Source: UBA1181 sp045601045 (lineage in GTDB: Bacteria > Bacteroidota > Bacteroidia > Bacteroidales > Paludibacteraceae). Taken from it: DNA of 33,630 nucleotides. A program made the translations under genes and the position numbers. Shown piece after piece: positions 1 to 7,832 of the stretch. Location: contig JAZRZA010000078.1 of assembly GCA_045601045.1 (NCBI GenBank), positions 1 through 33,630 on the forward strand, read 5' to 3'. How positions within the stretch are numbered: position 1 is the first letter of the stretch; each line of letters starts with the position of its first letter. The notes beneath the pieces were generated by a model that searched no databases, had not been told where the DNA came from, and saw only the letters and a program-made list of their open reading frames with translations.

Positions 1-67
1 ACTCCAAAATCTTTATATCTTTGTGCTGGCGAGTTGCCCAAGGTGGCTTGATTGGATTTTTCGGTCG

Positions 68-85
68 TTTCCCCCTAGGGGGAAA
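68..85. repeat. 18-bp perfect palindrome
   Basis: TTTCCCCCTAGGGGGAAA is a perfect palindrome in the gene-free first 240 bases. It has the hairpin size of the REP-like elements seen later in the window but a different core. It is not followed by a T-run, so it is not an obvious terminator. The rest of 1-243 is A+T-rich and I see no gene in it. Confidence 0.5.
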
Positions 86-243
86 GGTTATTGTTTAACT
101 AAAACATCAAGGTAACTGGTCTGATAAGTGATAGTATTATAATGCAAAATAGAATAATTTTAATATTTTCCCCATAATTTATAAACTTACATTATACTTA
201 ACACACAATAATAATCACTTCCGCAAAGATACGAATAATTTGT

Positions 244-283
244 AAAAAAAACGGACGCACCTCCTATCACAGGCAGTGCGTCC
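244..283 (-). terminator. Rho-independent terminator after the DMP19-like gene
   Basis: Read on the minus strand, the 8-bp stem GGACGCAC/GTGCGTCC (plus positions 253-260 and 276-283) is followed by a run of T (A at 244-251 on the plus strand). It lies about 36 bases past the stop of the 320-823 gene. Confidence 0.85.
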
Positions 284-319
284 CCTCACTTTGTTTCAAA
301 ATATGTTATTTTTGATCAA

Positions 320-823
320 TTAGTCTTTCGTAACCTCCGCGAAGAGTTCTATATTCTCATCCACGAATTGCGCGATGAGATCGGTGGTCTCCTCCTCAAT
401 CAAGAAGAATTTCTCCTCCAACTCATCAAAGATTTCAAAATCGACATACATGGCAAGGAACTCCTCGTCGGAACACTCACGCTCCAACGCTGCTTGGTTC
501 TCCTGGTAAATATCCTTTGCCTCATAAACCAACTTCGCCAACTGCTTCGCGCCGAACAATTTGATGGCCTTGGCAAACGGATTGCGGAAAAAATAGCCTC
601 CATAACCATTTTGGATCAATTGGACAAATCCGCCATCGTTCATCTCGTCTCGGAAGATGGAATAAGCCAACAGCGTATTCTGGTGTCCATTCAATTTCTC
701 CATACCCTCCGCTGTGAGCTCTCCGCCCATCTCCTTCCAATAGCGTTCTATGAAAAGGGCTAAGAACGCATCCACACCCGCCTCCGCAGCCTTGCGCAAA
801 TCTTTATCGGAAATCTTTATCAT
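320..823 (-). CDS. DMP19/DUF4375-family protein
   Basis: A 167-residue soluble, acidic protein with no signal peptide. The central stretch, an N-G-x-x-x-Y-F-F-R-N-P-like block around residues 72-82 followed by a helical region on K-x-F-G-A, resembles the DMP19 (DUF4375) family. That family was named for a DNA-mimic protein of Neisseria; most members have no tested function. The C-terminal half is rich in Asp and Glu, which fits a DNA-mimic or protein-binding surface but does not prove it. The start overlaps the stop of the upstream HU/SPOR gene by 4 bases, so the two are very likely co-transcribed and translationally coupled. A strong terminator follows. Family assignment is from memory of the motif pattern; function unknown. 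Confidence 0.75.
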   Translation of the reverse strand: MIKISDKDLRKAAEAGVDAFLALFIERYWKEMGGELTAEGMEKLNGHQNTLLAYSIFRDEMNDGGFVQLIQNGYGGYFFRNPFAKAIKLFGAKQLAKLVYEAKDIYQENQAALERECSDEEFLAMYVDFEIFDELEEKFFLIEEETTDLIAQFVDENIELFAEVTKD

Positions 824-1707
824 TTCAAATCCTCATTAAATTTCGATACGGACAACACATAACCATTCGCCTGCGTCAAAGCGGGGAAAGAGTCGCAGAA
901 AGCGGTGACTTCCTCTTTCGTCTTTGCCGAATAAGCCGTCACATAATAACGTTGCTTGATGCGAAGAAGCGAAAGGGATCGATTCTCCGAACGCTGAATA
1001 AAGGCATAGGCGGCATCCTCATCGTCAAATTCCGCTGTTATCCAATAATAGTCCACATCCGCATCCTTGTAAGCGGTCAGCTCGGAACGCAACTGGCGCA
1101 ATTCATTCTTTTGGGTCTCCAATTCATGCGTCAAAGAAGATTGACTCACCATCATAGGTGCCATAGAAGCCATGTTGGAAACAGAGGTATCTTTCACAGG
1201 TTGACCAATCAACAAGAAAGCGACCACCGCGGCGGCGCCAATCAAAAAGTTCTTGGTGGAGCTATTCGACTCAGGGACCAAGCCATTCTTCTTCAACAAC
1301 TTCTTGTCCAATTGCGGATAATAGAACTCCTCCAAACCGAAGGTATCATCGAAGTCCACCTTCAAATCCTTCTGCTGGAAGGCGACCTTATTGGATTTCA
1401 ACGTGAAAACACCGAAACCTGGCGCCACATAAATACCATCGTTCTTCAAAGAGAAGAAGACCGCATCCACCGTTTGGTCAATGGTTCGGTTCGCCTCTTC
1501 AAAGGAACATCCATCTCGTCTCATGATGGCGTGAGCCAGATCTCCGTCGTTGTGAATCAATTTAGGATTGAACACCAGCTCCTTACGTGGCGGGAAGAAC
1601 CGTCCCTTCTCGCTTTTCGCCGCACAATCGTTCACCACGAATCCTCCCAACCTTGGGATGATCACGCATGTCTGATTCGCCAACAATTCTATTATGATAT
1701 TAAACAT
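820..1707 (-). CDS. HU-CCDC81-like and SPOR domain membrane protein
   Basis: About 295 residues from the ATG chosen here. The GTG nine bases upstream is possible, but the ATG has a GAGAG stretch just before it and the protein then begins MFNIIIELL as is usual for the family. The N-terminal 130 residues resemble the Bacteroidetes HU-like CCDC81 domains (pattern V-I-I-P-x-L-G-G-F-V near the start). One hydrophobic membrane segment follows (about residues 155-170), then a short coiled coil (THELETQKNELRQL) and a C-terminal SPOR domain that would bind denuded septal peptidoglycan. The arrangement suggests a single-pass protein with a cytoplasmic HU-like part and a periplasmic SPOR part, perhaps linking nucleoid or cytoplasm to the division site; that link is inference. 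First gene of a two-gene unit with the DMP19-like gene. Confidence 0.85.
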   Translation of the reverse strand: MFNIIIELLANQTCVIIPRLGGFVVNDCAAKSEKGRFFPPRKELVFNPKLIHNDGDLAHAIMRRDGCSFEEANRTIDQTVDAVFFSLKNDGIYVAPGFGVFTLKSNKVAFQQKDLKVDFDDTFGLEEFYYPQLDKKLLKKNGLVPESNSSTKNFLIGAAAVVAFLLIGQPVKDTSVSNMASMAPMMVSQSSLTHELETQKNELRQLRSELTAYKDADVDYYWITAEFDDEDAAYAFIQRSENRSLSLLRIKQRYYVTAYSAKTKEEVTAFCDSFPALTQANGYVLSVSKFNEDLK

Positions 1708-1728
1708 ATCTCTCACTATTTAGGACAA

Positions 1729-1736
1729 CAAAGTTA
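1729..1736 (-). promoter_or_regulatory. Bacteroidetes -7 element for the HU/SPOR operon
   Basis: On the minus strand TAACTTTG matches TAnnTTTG exactly. The predicted RNA start is only a few bases before the rejected GTG codon, which supports the ATG at 1707 as the true start. Confidence 0.6.
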
Positions 1737-1797
1737 ACGATTCCAACGGATTCCGAACAAAATCCGACAAATGCAATATCAACAGATGAATCAACAG

Positions 1798-1819
1798 GTT
1801 ATTAACAAGTTATCAACAA
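1798..1819. repeat. Tandem 11-mer resembling DnaA boxes
   Basis: GTTATTAACAA is followed directly by GTTATCAACAA. Each contains a 9-mer close to the DnaA box TTATCCACA (TTATTAACA and TTATCAACA). They lie in the intergenic region upstream of the HU/SPOR promoter. No other origin features are visible, so an origin call is not justified. Confidence 0.35.
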
Positions 1820-1920
1820 GCGATGCGGAAGATTCCTCGACACGACTTCACCATGGGCAGAATGCCGCTGAAAGGAAATTAAAAATCCAGCAACTTCGCC
1901 TACGTCACAGACCATGCGCA

Positions 1921-1953
1921 AAAAAAAGAGCCGCTCCCTTTCGGGAACGGCTC
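1921..1953 (-). terminator. Rho-independent terminator of the coiled-coil lipoprotein gene
   Basis: On the minus strand a GAGCCG...CGGCTC hairpin (1928-1953), extended by TCCC/GGGA and capped by a GAAA tetraloop, is followed by seven T. It begins 20 bases after the lipoprotein stop codon. Confidence 0.9.
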
Positions 1954-1973
1954 TGTCCTAACTAAGAGACAAA

Positions 1974-2819
1974 TTACTTAGCACGAACGACCAACTTTCT
2001 TGAGTTAGACCAGAACGCCTTGTAATTAGTGATCTTCAAGATCAAATCCTTGTTCTCATCAGAAGTCTTAACCAAAGTGTAAGAATTAGCAGGGTGGCTA
2101 GTCAAGATATCAGCCTTCTTGCAACCCAATGGCAACTCTGTGAACTCACGGATGTCAACCTTGGTACACATACCCTCGTTGATAGTAGCACCTTGCAAAG
2201 TCTTCAAACCTTTCTCCTTCAAAGTCTTCTTGTTAGCCAAGAAATAGTAAGCAGTGTTCAACTCTGCATCTTGTGCCTCCATAGCAGCCATACGAACTGC
2301 AGCTACCTCGTTGATAGAGTCGTTAACAGCGTTAGCGCGAACGATTGTGCTATCCAAAGCAGCGATCTTGATATTCTTTTGATCCAATTGAGACTTCAAA
2401 TCCTTAATAGTCTTCTCATTCTCCTTCAAGTCCTTTTGCAAGTTTGCAACCAAACCACGCAAATATGGAAGCTTACCCTCAGCCTTCTTCAAAGCTTGCT
2501 CCATAGAATCAAGCTTCATACGGCTGTCTTGGAAAGCGTTGTGAATTGTCTCGAAATCTTGTTGGATCTTTTGTCTGCTGTCAGCTGACACATTCTCCGA
2601 ACCTTGAGCCTCATCCAAGATACCCAACTCTGTTTGTTTGATGTTTCTGAAGTTTGCTTGTACCTCAGAGATAAGAGCCAAATAACCGTTAAGTCTCTCG
2701 TCCTTAAGGCTATCCTCTACTTGAAGCGTTCTCACTTGTTGCTCCAATGCGTCAATCTTGTCTTGGTTACAAGACACTGCGAACAATGCAACCAATGCAC
2801 CTAAAACTACCTTTTTCAT
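1974..2819 (-). CDS. Coiled-coil outer-surface lipoprotein (possible Cbp1-like adhesin)
   Basis: A 281-residue protein with a lipoprotein signal peptide: MKK, hydrophobic core, then the lipobox L-F-A-V-S-C with Cys17 as the acylated residue. Residues 20-180 are almost all heptad-like, alternating charged and Leu/Ile positions, so a long coiled coil is expected. The last 90 residues form a small globular domain. The layout resembles the Cbp1 collagen-binding adhesin family described in Bacteroides fragilis; this is recalled from family descriptions, not searched, and binding activity is not shown. Codon use is strongly restricted and T/A-ending, like the gap gene, suggesting high expression. 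Monocistronic, with its own strong terminator. Confidence 0.8.
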   Translation of the reverse strand: MKKVVLGALVALFAVSCNQDKIDALEQQVRTLQVEDSLKDERLNGYLALISEVQANFRNIKQTELGILDEAQGSENVSADSRQKIQQDFETIHNAFQDSRMKLDSMEQALKKAEGKLPYLRGLVANLQKDLKENEKTIKDLKSQLDQKNIKIAALDSTIVRANAVNDSINEVAAVRMAAMEAQDAELNTAYYFLANKKTLKEKGLKTLQGATINEGMCTKVDIREFTELPLGCKKADILTSHPANSYTLVKTSDENKDLILKITNYKAFWSNSRKLVVRAK

Positions 2820-2862
2820 TTTTGTTTGAAATTTAAATTACACTTATAAAAATTATATTTAT

Positions 2863-3582
2863 TTACTCTTCAATATTCATTTCACTATTTCTTCTCTTCT
2901 CATCCGGCTTTCCCGCCAGAATCATAACAATCTCGCCTTTCGGCGTGTGTTGTTCAAAATAGGAACGGACCTCCGAGACAGAGCCTCTTACGGTCTCTTC
3001 ATGCAGTTTGGATATCTCCCTGGAGACAGAAACTTGCCTCTCGCCGCCCATATACTCCTCAAACTGAGTCAATGTCTTCACCAAACGGAAAGGCGACTCA
3101 TAGATAATCATGGTACGATGCTCCTCCGCCAACTCCTTCAACTTCGTCTGACGGCCCTTCTTCTGCGGCAAAAATCCCTCAAAACAGAATCGGTCATTCG
3201 GCAATCCCGAATCCACCAAGGCAGGGACAAACGCCGTCGGACCCGGCAGACACTCCACCTCAATATCCGCTTCGACGCAAGCGCGCACCAAGAAGAAACC
3301 AGGATCTGAAATCGCAGGCGTTCCCGCGTCGGAAACCAAGGCGATCGTCTCACCACTCTTCAAACGATTCACCACATTTTCAGTAGTCTGATGTTCGTTG
3401 AATTTATGATGAGAAAGCATCTTATTCTCTATTTCAAAGTGCTTGAGCAACACGCTTGTTGTTCTAGTATCTTCCGCAAGGATCAAATCCACCTCCTTCA
3501 ACACCCTAATTGCCCTAAATGTCATATCCTCCAAGTTTCCTACGGGCGTAGGAACGAGGTATAATTTTCCAGCGTTTTTCAT
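2863..3582 (-). CDS. rsmI: 16S rRNA (cytidine-1402-2'-O)-methyltransferase RsmI
   Basis: 239 residues, the usual length. The SAM-dependent tetrapyrrole-methylase-type fold is clear: L-V-P-T-P-V-G-N-L-E-D near the N-terminus, A-E-D-T-R-T-T about residue 36, S-D-A-G-T-P-A-I-S-D-P-G about residue 84, and P-G-P-T-A in the middle. RsmI adds a 2'-O-methyl group to C1402 of 16S rRNA in the decoding centre, together with RsmH. Its start overlaps the stop of the upstream hypothetical gene by 4 bases, so it is probably translated by coupling. The C-terminal tail after A-G-K-P-D-E is short and charged. Confidence 0.96.
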   Translation of the reverse strand: MKNAGKLYLVPTPVGNLEDMTFRAIRVLKEVDLILAEDTRTTSVLLKHFEIENKMLSHHKFNEHQTTENVVNRLKSGETIALVSDAGTPAISDPGFFLVRACVEADIEVECLPGPTAFVPALVDSGLPNDRFCFEGFLPQKKGRQTKLKELAEEHRTMIIYESPFRLVKTLTQFEEYMGGERQVSVSREISKLHEETVRGSVSEVRSYFEQHTPKGEIVMILAGKPDEKRRNSEMNIEE

Positions 3583-4352
3583 GAGAACCTATCCTCCAAC
3601 AAACGCAAGAAATCCGCGGCGGCACCCTCGCTCTCATCCCAGGAGAAGTTCCACTTCACATAGTCCTTCGCCTCTTGGAGAGATGTCATGCCATCCAATT
3701 GTTCGATGGTTGCGGACATCAATTGCGCGTCGCCACCAAACAACTCGTTCATATAACGAATACGGTCATTCAAGGTAATCGCCTTTTTGATGGACTGAAC
3801 GAAACGACTCTCCACTCGTTTAGCGGAACGATTAGCATCCAATACCGTACGCACGCTACCATATTCGTGAGCCAGAGGTTTCGTCTCTTGATGATTTATC
3901 GGTTCGTGTTTTTCTTGCGACGCGTCATTAGGACCCGCTACAGGTTCAACCGGCGCGACGATCTCTTCATTCGATAAACTCTTCTCTTGATGATATTCAA
4001 CTTTATCCACCACTTCCACAGGCTCTTCCACTGCGGCCGCTGCCACAGGGACTTCTTCTACAGATTCGGGTTGGGCGGTCACAGACAGTTCAGGCTCGAC
4101 ATCCACGGAAACGGGACGACTCTCTTGAACGATTGGTTGTCCGATCGATTCGTTATCACATTTCGGTGCCGCAGACTGCGCTTTTTGGTAGCAATCGAGT
4201 TGATCGATTCGTTGCAGCAGCAAAGTGGCCTTGCTCTTAGCAAGACTTAAGACCGCAGACGGAACACTCTCCATCTCCGACATTCCTCCGCAAAGCAAAG
4301 AAAGTTCACTGATCTCTTCCGATATTAGACTCATCAAATCCTTGCCATCCAT
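3579..4352 (-). CDS. Hypothetical protein with low-complexity linker, upstream of rsmI
   Basis: 257 residues, soluble. The N-terminal 50 residues are helical. Residues 60-160 are a Pro/Glu/Val-rich, probably disordered linker. The last 95 residues are a compact conserved-looking domain (S-V-R-T-V-L-D-A-N-R-S-A-K-R then S-I-K-K-A-I-T-L-N-D-R-I-R-Y-M-N-E-L-F). I recall similar proteins beside rsmI in other Bacteroidales but know no function. It shares a 4-base overlap with rsmI and is divergent from the permease gene at 4489. Confidence 0.7.
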   Translation of the reverse strand: MDGKDLMSLISEEISELSLLCGGMSEMESVPSAVLSLAKSKATLLLQRIDQLDCYQKAQSAAPKCDNESIGQPIVQESRPVSVDVEPELSVTAQPESVEEVPVAAAAVEEPVEVVDKVEYHQEKSLSNEEIVAPVEPVAGPNDASQEKHEPINHQETKPLAHEYGSVRTVLDANRSAKRVESRFVQSIKKAITLNDRIRYMNELFGGDAQLMSATIEQLDGMTSLQEAKDYVKWNFSWDESEGAAADFLRLLEDRFS

Positions 4353-4391
4353 ACGCCAAGTCTATAACTTTTTTCTATTACCTACCCAAAA

Positions 4392-4410
4392 TCTCATATT
4401 TATAATGAGA
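4392..4410. promoter_or_regulatory. Inverted repeat in a divergent promoter region
   Basis: TCTCAT and ATGAGA form a perfect 6-bp inverted repeat with a 7-bp A/T spacer. It sits just upstream of the -7 element at 4418 and about 40 bases before the divergent gene at 4352. It could be an operator serving both directions; only position supports this. Confidence 0.35.
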
Positions 4411-4417
4411 ATCTCTG

Positions 4418-4425
4418 TATATTTG
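4418..4425 (+). promoter_or_regulatory. Bacteroidetes -7 element of the permease-prmC-recX-CPBP operon
   Basis: TATATTTG matches TAnnTTTG. The expected RNA start is near 4432, so upstream in-frame start codons would not be in the transcript, which supports the ATG at 4489 for the first gene. Confidence 0.65.
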
Positions 4426-4488
4426 CAAATAATGCGTAAAGGTATAAAAAAACTTTACCAAACTAACACATTTGCATTTTTTTTTACG

Positions 4489-5616
4489 ATGAACACTTTT
4501 TTTTCAAGACCTTTCACCCTGGACAACACCGTCAGGCTCGTTTTAGGAATCGTGGCATTCGTCTGTGTTATTCTACTGATTAAATACCTCAGCCCCGTCC
4601 TCTTTCCATTCTGTTTGGCGTGGCTCTTGGCCTATATGATATACCCATTCGTCTCTTTCGTGAGAACCAAACTAAGGGTGAAGAGCCATAGCGTCTCAGC
4701 GCTCATTGTCATGGCCGTGATACTCGTTCTCATCGGCACATTCATTTACATACTCACCCCGCGTTTTATGGACGAGGCGATCAAACTTAAAAATTTTGTG
4801 GCCAACTATACCGTGACCGAGGGAGAGATCCCCCTATCGCACAAGTGGGAGATTTTTCTCCAAAATTTCATCAAAGATTACAACATCGCGGATTTGCTGA
4901 CCAGACAAAACATCATGGAGCTCATTCAGAGCGGCGCGCCACATTTATGGTCCCTCATCACCAGTTCATTCAATCTGACAATCAGCCTATTCACAGCGTT
5001 CATCACGCTAATTTACATCTTCTTCATCTTGAGGGACTATAAAAAAATCACCCACCATTTCGGCATGATGGTCCCTCCTAAATACAGAAACTTCATCCTT
5101 ACGCTCTACAAAGACATGGAAGAGGGCATGAAACAATATTATAGAGGGCAAGTCTTGGTGGCGCTTACGGTAACCCTACTCTACACCACAGGATTTCTGA
5201 TCATCGACCTTCCGATGGCCGTGACCATGGGACTGCTCGTCGGCACATTGAACCTGATACCGTACCTACAGGTCGTGGGCATCCCGCCCTGCATTCTCCT
5301 CTCGTTGGTACATGCGGCAGAGAGTGGCACATCGCCTTGGGTACATCTCCTTTTGCTCTTCATCGTATTCGCCGTGGTGCAAATCATCCAAGATGGATAC
5401 CTCGTTCCGAAAATCATGGGACAACGGATGGGGCTCAACGCAGCGGTCATCTTACTCTCGCTCTCTATTTTTGGTATGATATTCGGATTTATCGGTGTGA
5501 TCATCGCCCTTCCGACCACTACCCTGCTCTTCTCCTATTACAGAAGATATTTCTTGGCACGCTATAACGAGCCTGTGAACGAGACGCAGGAAATCATAGA
5601 GGAGGAGGATCAATGA
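4489..5616 (+). CDS. AI-2E family transporter (UPF0118-like permease)
   Basis: 375 residues from the chosen ATG. The open frame extends much further upstream, but the promoter at 4418-4425 and the usual family length place the start here. Hydrophobic segments occur at about residues 15-50, 60-85, a long soluble loop to 150, then 155-185 and several more to 355, giving about 8 membrane spans as in the AI-2E exporter family (PF01594). The C-terminal I-I-A-L-P-T-T-T motif is typical. Family members export AI-2, act as Na+/H+ antiporters or have no known substrate, so the substrate here is unknown. The stop overlaps the prmC start in ATGA. Confidence 0.9.
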   Translation: MNTFFSRPFTLDNTVRLVLGIVAFVCVILLIKYLSPVLFPFCLAWLLAYMIYPFVSFVRTKLRVKSHSVSALIVMAVILVLIGTFIYILTPRFMDEAIKLKNFVANYTVTEGEIPLSHKWEIFLQNFIKDYNIADLLTRQNIMELIQSGAPHLWSLITSSFNLTISLFTAFITLIYIFFILRDYKKITHHFGMMVPPKYRNFILTLYKDMEEGMKQYYRGQVLVALTVTLLYTTGFLIIDLPMAVTMGLLVGTLNLIPYLQVVGIPPCILLSLVHAAESGTSPWVHLLLLFIVFAVVQIIQDGYLVPKIMGQRMGLNAAVILLSLSIFGMIFGFIGVIIALPTTTLLFSYYRRYFLARYNEPVNETQEIIEEEDQ

Positions 5617-6455
5617 ATCCGTGGGTAATCAAATTCCAACAGGAACTCGCTCCGCTCTACGAAGCAAGAGAGGCGAAAAACATCGCCTACTGGGCCCTAC
5701 AAGCCATCTGTCAGTGTGAGACGACCGACATTCTGTTGGGCAGATGCGACCACCTAAACGAATCGCAAGAGGAGAGGATGACGGATTTCCTACGCAGGCT
5801 CTCCCAAGGAGAACCGCTCCAATACATCTTGGGCGAGACCTCTTTTTTAGGGCTTCCCTTCCATGTGAATAAAAACGTACTGATTCCTCGTCCCGAAACG
5901 GAAGAGTTGGTGTCGTGGATCGGAGAGGATTTCCAAGGAAATAAGGCCCGTTTCATCGATATCGGGACGGGCAGCGGATGCATCGCCATCACCCTGAAGC
6001 ACCTTCATCCTCAGATGACCGCGCTGGCGATGGATATCTCGGAAGAGGCCTTGTCGGTGGCGCGAGAGAATGCGGGAAAACAGTCGGCGGAAGTGACATT
6101 CCTCCACGACAATATCCTTGCCCCAAAATCGGCGTGCGGAGAGTTGGACTTCATTGTCAGCAACCCACCCTACATCACCCTCAAGGAGAAAACGCAGATG
6201 CGCAAAAACGTCTTGGACCACGAACCTCATTTGGCTCTTTTCGTAGCGGACGATCAACCGCTACTCTTCTACGAGGCGATCGCCGATTTCGGCCAAAAGC
6301 AATTGAAAGAGGGAGGAAACCTCTATTTCGAAATCAACGAACAATTCGGAGAAGAGACTAAGGAGATGTTGGAAAGGAAAGGATACGAAGAGGTGACGAT
6401 CAGAAAAGACATGCAAGGAAAGGAGAGAATGATTCGATGCAGAAAAAAGAGATAA
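5613..6455 (+). CDS. prmC: Release factor glutamine methyltransferase PrmC
   Basis: 280 residues. The helical N-terminal domain carries the substrate-recognition pattern G-E-P-L-Q-Y-I-L-G and L-I-P-R-P-E-T-E-E-L about residues 70-100. The SAM-binding motif I D-I-G-T-G-S-G follows, and the catalytic N-P-P-Y (about residue 185) identifies a protein N5-glutamine methyltransferase. It methylates the GGQ glutamine of release factors. It is coupled to the upstream permease (4-base overlap) and overlaps recX by 19 bases. Confidence 0.97.
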   Translation: MNPWVIKFQQELAPLYEAREAKNIAYWALQAICQCETTDILLGRCDHLNESQEERMTDFLRRLSQGEPLQYILGETSFLGLPFHVNKNVLIPRPETEELVSWIGEDFQGNKARFIDIGTGSGCIAITLKHLHPQMTALAMDISEEALSVARENAGKQSAEVTFLHDNILAPKSACGELDFIVSNPPYITLKEKTQMRKNVLDHEPHLALFVADDQPLLFYEAIADFGQKQLKEGGNLYFEINEQFGEETKEMLERKGYEEVTIRKDMQGKERMIRCRKKR

Positions 6456-6952
6456 CATACGACCAAGCGAAATCCAAAATCGAGGCTCTCTGCTCCCAAA
6501 GGGAACTTTGCGGCAAAGAGGTCCGCGACCGACTGCAACGGTGGGGACTGCCTTTGGAGGAGCACGACAGGCTCGTCAGCCACTTAGTCAAAGAACGATA
6601 TGTGGACGAAAAGAGATTCGCCCTCTTCTTTGCGAAAGATAAACACGCCCTATCGCATTGGGGGAAGAGCAAAATCACCTTCGAACTACGCAACCGCCAC
6701 ATCCCCGCCGAGATCATAGAAGAGGCGATCTCACAGATTCCGGAGGAGGGATACGAAGAGCAGTTGGAGGAGATGCTGCGCAAAAAACTTAAAAGCGTCA
6801 AATCAGGCACCCCCTACGACGTCTGCGGCAAACTGATCCGATTCGGTCTCTCCCGTGGGTACGAGAGTGGCTTGGTGATCAAAACAGCAAAAAAAATCAT
6901 TAATACAGAATACGACACATCAGATTATGGAGACGAAATGGATAACTATTAA
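6437..6952 (+). CDS. recX: Regulatory protein RecX
   Basis: 171 residues of tandem three-helix repeats, with family signatures R-E-L-C-G-K-E-V-R-D-R-L near residue 23, K-E-R-Y-V-D-E-K-R-F-A near 55 and the G-K-S-K-I block after residue 75. RecX modulates RecA filaments. It starts inside prmC (19-base overlap) and itself overlaps the next gene by 26 bases, so the four genes form a tight operon. The last residues are acidic and poorly conserved. Confidence 0.93.
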   Translation: MQKKEITYDQAKSKIEALCSQRELCGKEVRDRLQRWGLPLEEHDRLVSHLVKERYVDEKRFALFFAKDKHALSHWGKSKITFELRNRHIPAEIIEEAISQIPEEGYEEQLEEMLRKKLKSVKSGTPYDVCGKLIRFGLSRGYESGLVIKTAKKIINTEYDTSDYGDEMDNY

Positions 6953-7832
6953 AGGAATGTTCGCGGAGAGCCCCGCATGGAAGAAAATCTTCTTATTCCT
7001 CTTTTTACTTCTTTTCTGCGCATCAACCTTCTCCGTCCTCGCGACGTTGATTGTCAAAATCGCGCATTTGCCGATCCAAAGCACCTCCGCGCTGAAGATC
7101 ATACAGTTGTTCGGATCGGCGGGCATATTCATCGCCACACCGTTGCTCACCATCTACCTGACGGAGAAATCGCCGTCCGACCTTTTGAAGTGGAAGATGG
7201 TCGATCCCCGCATTCTGGGATTAGGACTTCTCGCCATGTTTATCTTCGCGCCTTTCATCAATTCAATCAGCTACTTAAATGAGGGGATGCGACTTCCCGA
7301 ATTCATAAAGGGTATAGAAGATTGGATGAGGGATTCCGAAAACAAAGCGGCGGACCTGACGCTCCAATTTTTAGACACGCACACCATAGGCGGTTTACTC
7401 TCCAACCTCTTCATCATCGCGCTTATCCCCGCTATCGGAGAGGAGTTAATGTTTAGAGGATACCTTCAGCAGCATCTACAAAGATCCACCAACGAACACG
7501 TGGCGATATGGGTGGCGGCGTTTCTTTTCAGCGCCATTCACCTACAATTCTTCGGATTCTTTCCTCGCTTGCTATTGGGGGCACTGTTAGGCTATCTCTT
7601 CTTTTACAGTAAAAGCATGATTGTCAACATTGTATGCCATTTTATGAACAATGCGATCGTCATCGTTTACGCTTACGTGTATGGTGCCAAAGAGGCGTTG
7701 AATACCGAGAGCGCCACGATAGAAGCTTTCGATACAAAAATAATGGTCATGGCAAGCGTCATTTCGCTCATCATGACCATAGGGGTGATCCATCTATTAC
7801 GGAAGAAGGCCTCCGTTTGGCAAGGGAAATAA
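6927..7832 (+). CDS. CPBP-family intramembrane metalloprotease
   Basis: 301 residues, about 8 membrane segments. The three CPBP/Abi motifs are visible: the glutamates and arginine of E-E-L-M-F-R-G (about residue 172), F-S-A-I-H-L with the histidine about residue 208, and H-F-M-N-N near residue 238. Family members (Rce1-like) cleave membrane substrates; the substrate is unknown. The start lies 26 bases inside recX. An alternative start is the Met at residue 11. The stop codon abuts, with no gap, the stop of the convergent folE gene. Confidence 0.9.
   Translation: METKWITIKGMFAESPAWKKIFLFLFLLLFCASTFSVLATLIVKIAHLPIQSTSALKIIQLFGSAGIFIATPLLTIYLTEKSPSDLLKWKMVDPRILGLGLLAMFIFAPFINSISYLNEGMRLPEFIKGIEDWMRDSENKAADLTLQFLDTHTIGGLLSNLFIIALIPAIGEELMFRGYLQQHLQRSTNEHVAIWVAAFLFSAIHLQFFGFFPRLLLGALLGYLFFYSKSMIVNIVCHFMNNAIVIVYAYVYGAKEALNTESATIEAFDTKIMVMASVISLIMTIGVIHLLRKKASVWQGK

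Noticed and set aside
952..1737. 261-residue plus-strand open frame
   Set aside because: Antisense to the HU/SPOR gene, with no recognisable protein features.
1798..1819. Replication origin
   Set aside because: Only two DnaA-like boxes and no A+T-rich unwinding segment or dnaA/dnaN nearby.
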